A stretch of DNA of 8,922 nucleotides from an uncultured Roseburia sp. GTDB lineage: Bacteria; Bacillota; Clostridia; Lachnospirales; Lachnospiraceae. Location of the stretch: positions 1 through 8,922 of the forward strand of contig CAMSEJ010000084.1 in assembly GCA_947057405.1 (NCBI GenBank), read 5' to 3'. The notes under the pieces are model-generated. The model did no database searches. It was given only the letters and a program-made list of their open reading frames with translations, and was not told the origin of the DNA. Below, piece after piece: positions 7,723-8,922 of the stretch (the stretch's first letter is position 1; every line of letters starts with the position of its first letter). Position numbers and translations under genes: made by a program.

Positions 7723-8888
7723 GTGGAAGTTGACTGGATGATCATGGAGACGATACCGATCCTGGTGGAAGGATTCGCTTTTTTATTCTTTTTCAGTAAG
7801 CGTTTTCAGGCAAAATATGACTCTGTCTGGCCGGATTGTATTGCTTATTTTGTGATTGTAATATGGGGGGTTGTGGGTACGTTTTTCAAGTGGCCGCCCT
7901 CCGTACATGATATTACAGTCTGCGTATGGCTGTTTGGCTATTTGCTGGTATTAAAAGAGGGTTTTTTCCTGCAAAAAGTTATGGGAGTGTTCCTGTCGGC
8001 GGCGATCAGTATGGCAGTTTCTCTGATTGGGACCGGCATTGCCGCACTGATGACCAATGCCACTTACCAGCAGAGTTTGGAAACACAGGATATGACCAGG
8101 CTGTTGGCATTAATATTTACAAAGATGATGCAGGTTTCCGTACTCTATGTGCTGGCGAAACAGCAGCAGCCAATCCGCAGCCTGAAAAGAAAGCCCATCC
8201 TGGCATTGTGCAGTATGGCATTTCTGAATTTTATGTGTTTGCTGCTTATCTGGTATTATGTTCAGACACCCGGCATGGACAACCAGCAGCATCATACCCA
8301 CCGGGCGCTTATCTGGATTGCAGCATTGCTGTTAATTCAATTGATTGCTCTTTTTGTGATGTATGAATTATTTGTCCGTGAGGAAGAAGAAAACATAAAC
8401 CTGTCAGCCGGTTTACAGCGCGCGGAACTGGAACAAATCTTTTATCAGGAAATTGATGTGATGTATGCGGACATGCGGAACTGGCGGCATGATTACAATA
8501 CGAATCTCGCAGCGTTGCGGGCGATGATCGAACAAAAGGAAACAGCTCAGGCCCTGGATTTCATTGCCCGGATCACACAGGAATCGGAACGGGTAAAAAG
8601 GACGCTGCAGACGGGCAACCTGATTCTGGACGCGGTGGTCAGCTCAAAACTGTGGCTGGCGCAGACAAAGGACATTGAAACCAGTATTCAGGCCGTGTCA
8701 CTGGGTAAAGATATGGATATGGAAGACCAGGATTTCTGCGCGATTGTGGGAAATCTGCTGGATAATGCCATAGACGCGTGCGAACGGATGGGCAAAGAGG
8801 ACGGAAAACGTTTTATTGACATTTCCCTGCTTGTCAAAGGAAGAAACATGGTACTTACCGTCAGCAACAGTTTTAACGGGGAGCTAAA
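7723..8888 (+). CDS. GHKL-type membrane sensor histidine kinase, 3' end missing
   Basis: Partial gene with 388 genomic codons and no stop; the true sequence ends at 8888, where adapter begins. Residues 8-217 hold six or seven hydrophobic segments (about 8-25, 38-55, 63-78, 86-110, 124-145, 158-180, 193-217), the polytopic sensor layout of AgrC-like kinases, with little extracellular sequence. A helical segment leads to the phosphate-accepting H256 in NWRHDYNTNL, and the ATPase N-box is IVGNLLDNAIDAC (N344, N348). The sequence stops just after TVSNSFNGEL, so the glycine-rich ATP-binding boxes are missing through truncation, not through loss in the organism. GTG 7723 was chosen because GAGG at 7711-7714 is 8 bases upstream; ATG 7738 is an alternative. 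It follows the LytTR regulator by 5 bases, suggesting coupled translation and a cognate pair. The ligand is unknown, although related kinases often sense secreted peptides. Confidence 0.9.
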
Positions 8889-8922
8889 AGATCGGAAGAG
8901 CACACGTCTGAACTCCAGTCAC
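8889..8922. other. Illumina TruSeq adapter sequence (not genomic)
   Basis: The last 34 bases begin AGATCGGAAGAGCACACGTC and continue exactly as the widely used Illumina TruSeq adapter as far as the window goes; the first A can be the A-tail base or genomic. Read in the kinase frame they encode DRKSTRLNSSH, a peptide known to appear at the ends of unrelated database proteins because of adapter contamination. These bases should be removed from any annotation or protein deposited from this contig. Confidence 0.98.

Noticed and set aside
7926..8366. 146-codon plus-strand open frame within the kinase region
   Set aside because: It is in another frame from the kinase, which has coherent membrane segments here and a downstream H-box and N-box; this frame shows no family resemblance.
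7723..8888. Kinase as a natural pseudogene or degenerate kinase lacking its ATP-binding glycine boxes
   Set aside because: The frame is intact to the last genomic base with H-box and N-box present; the missing part is explained by the contig ending at the adapter.
8890..8922. Kinase C-terminal peptide DRKSTRLNSSH as real protein sequence
   Set aside because: It is the translation of adapter bases and is known as a contamination signature on unrelated proteins.

Overview
The window looks like the end of a contig from a Gram-positive, anaerobic Clostridia-type bacterium, most likely a member of the Lachnospiraceae or a close relative. The evidence is the form of its RNA polymerase genes: the beta' subunit has no large insertion in the trigger loop, both polymerase subunits end in acidic tails, ribosome binding sites are strong AGGAGG-like sites, and the accessory genes are of types common in gut Clostridia. 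The family is inferred from protein character only, since no 16S or other marker gene is present.

Bases 2-4565 are housekeeping sequence: the 3' end of rpoB (beta) followed after 25 bases by a complete rpoC (beta'). A strong intrinsic terminator at 4571-4621 closes this transcription unit. The genes that follow rpoBC in many Firmicutes (rpsL, rpsG, fusA, tuf) are not found in the remaining 4.3 kb.

Bases 4730-8888 form an accessory block on the same strand with very tight spacing: a secreted multidomain calcineurin-like metallophosphoesterase, then 24 bases later a LytTR-type response regulator, then 5 bases later a GHKL-type membrane sensor histidine kinase that runs off the end. The spacing suggests one operon encoding a secreted enzyme and an AgrA/AgrC-like two-component system. 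No peptide pheromone gene is visible, and the signal sensed is unknown. The enzyme is the most unusual protein here: its catalytic domain is interrupted by a beta-rich insertion and followed by a helical module, a proline-rich linker and a very lysine-rich fibronectin-III-like tail.

The last 34 bases (8889-8922) are not genomic. They match the common Illumina TruSeq adapter, so the kinase gene is truncated by the end of the real sequence and its apparent last 11 residues are artificial. No tRNA, rRNA, CRISPR array, insertion sequence or attachment site was seen. No gene-free stretch exceeds 300 bases; the longest (4566-4729) holds the terminator, a small inverted repeat, a weak promoter candidate and a ribosome binding site.
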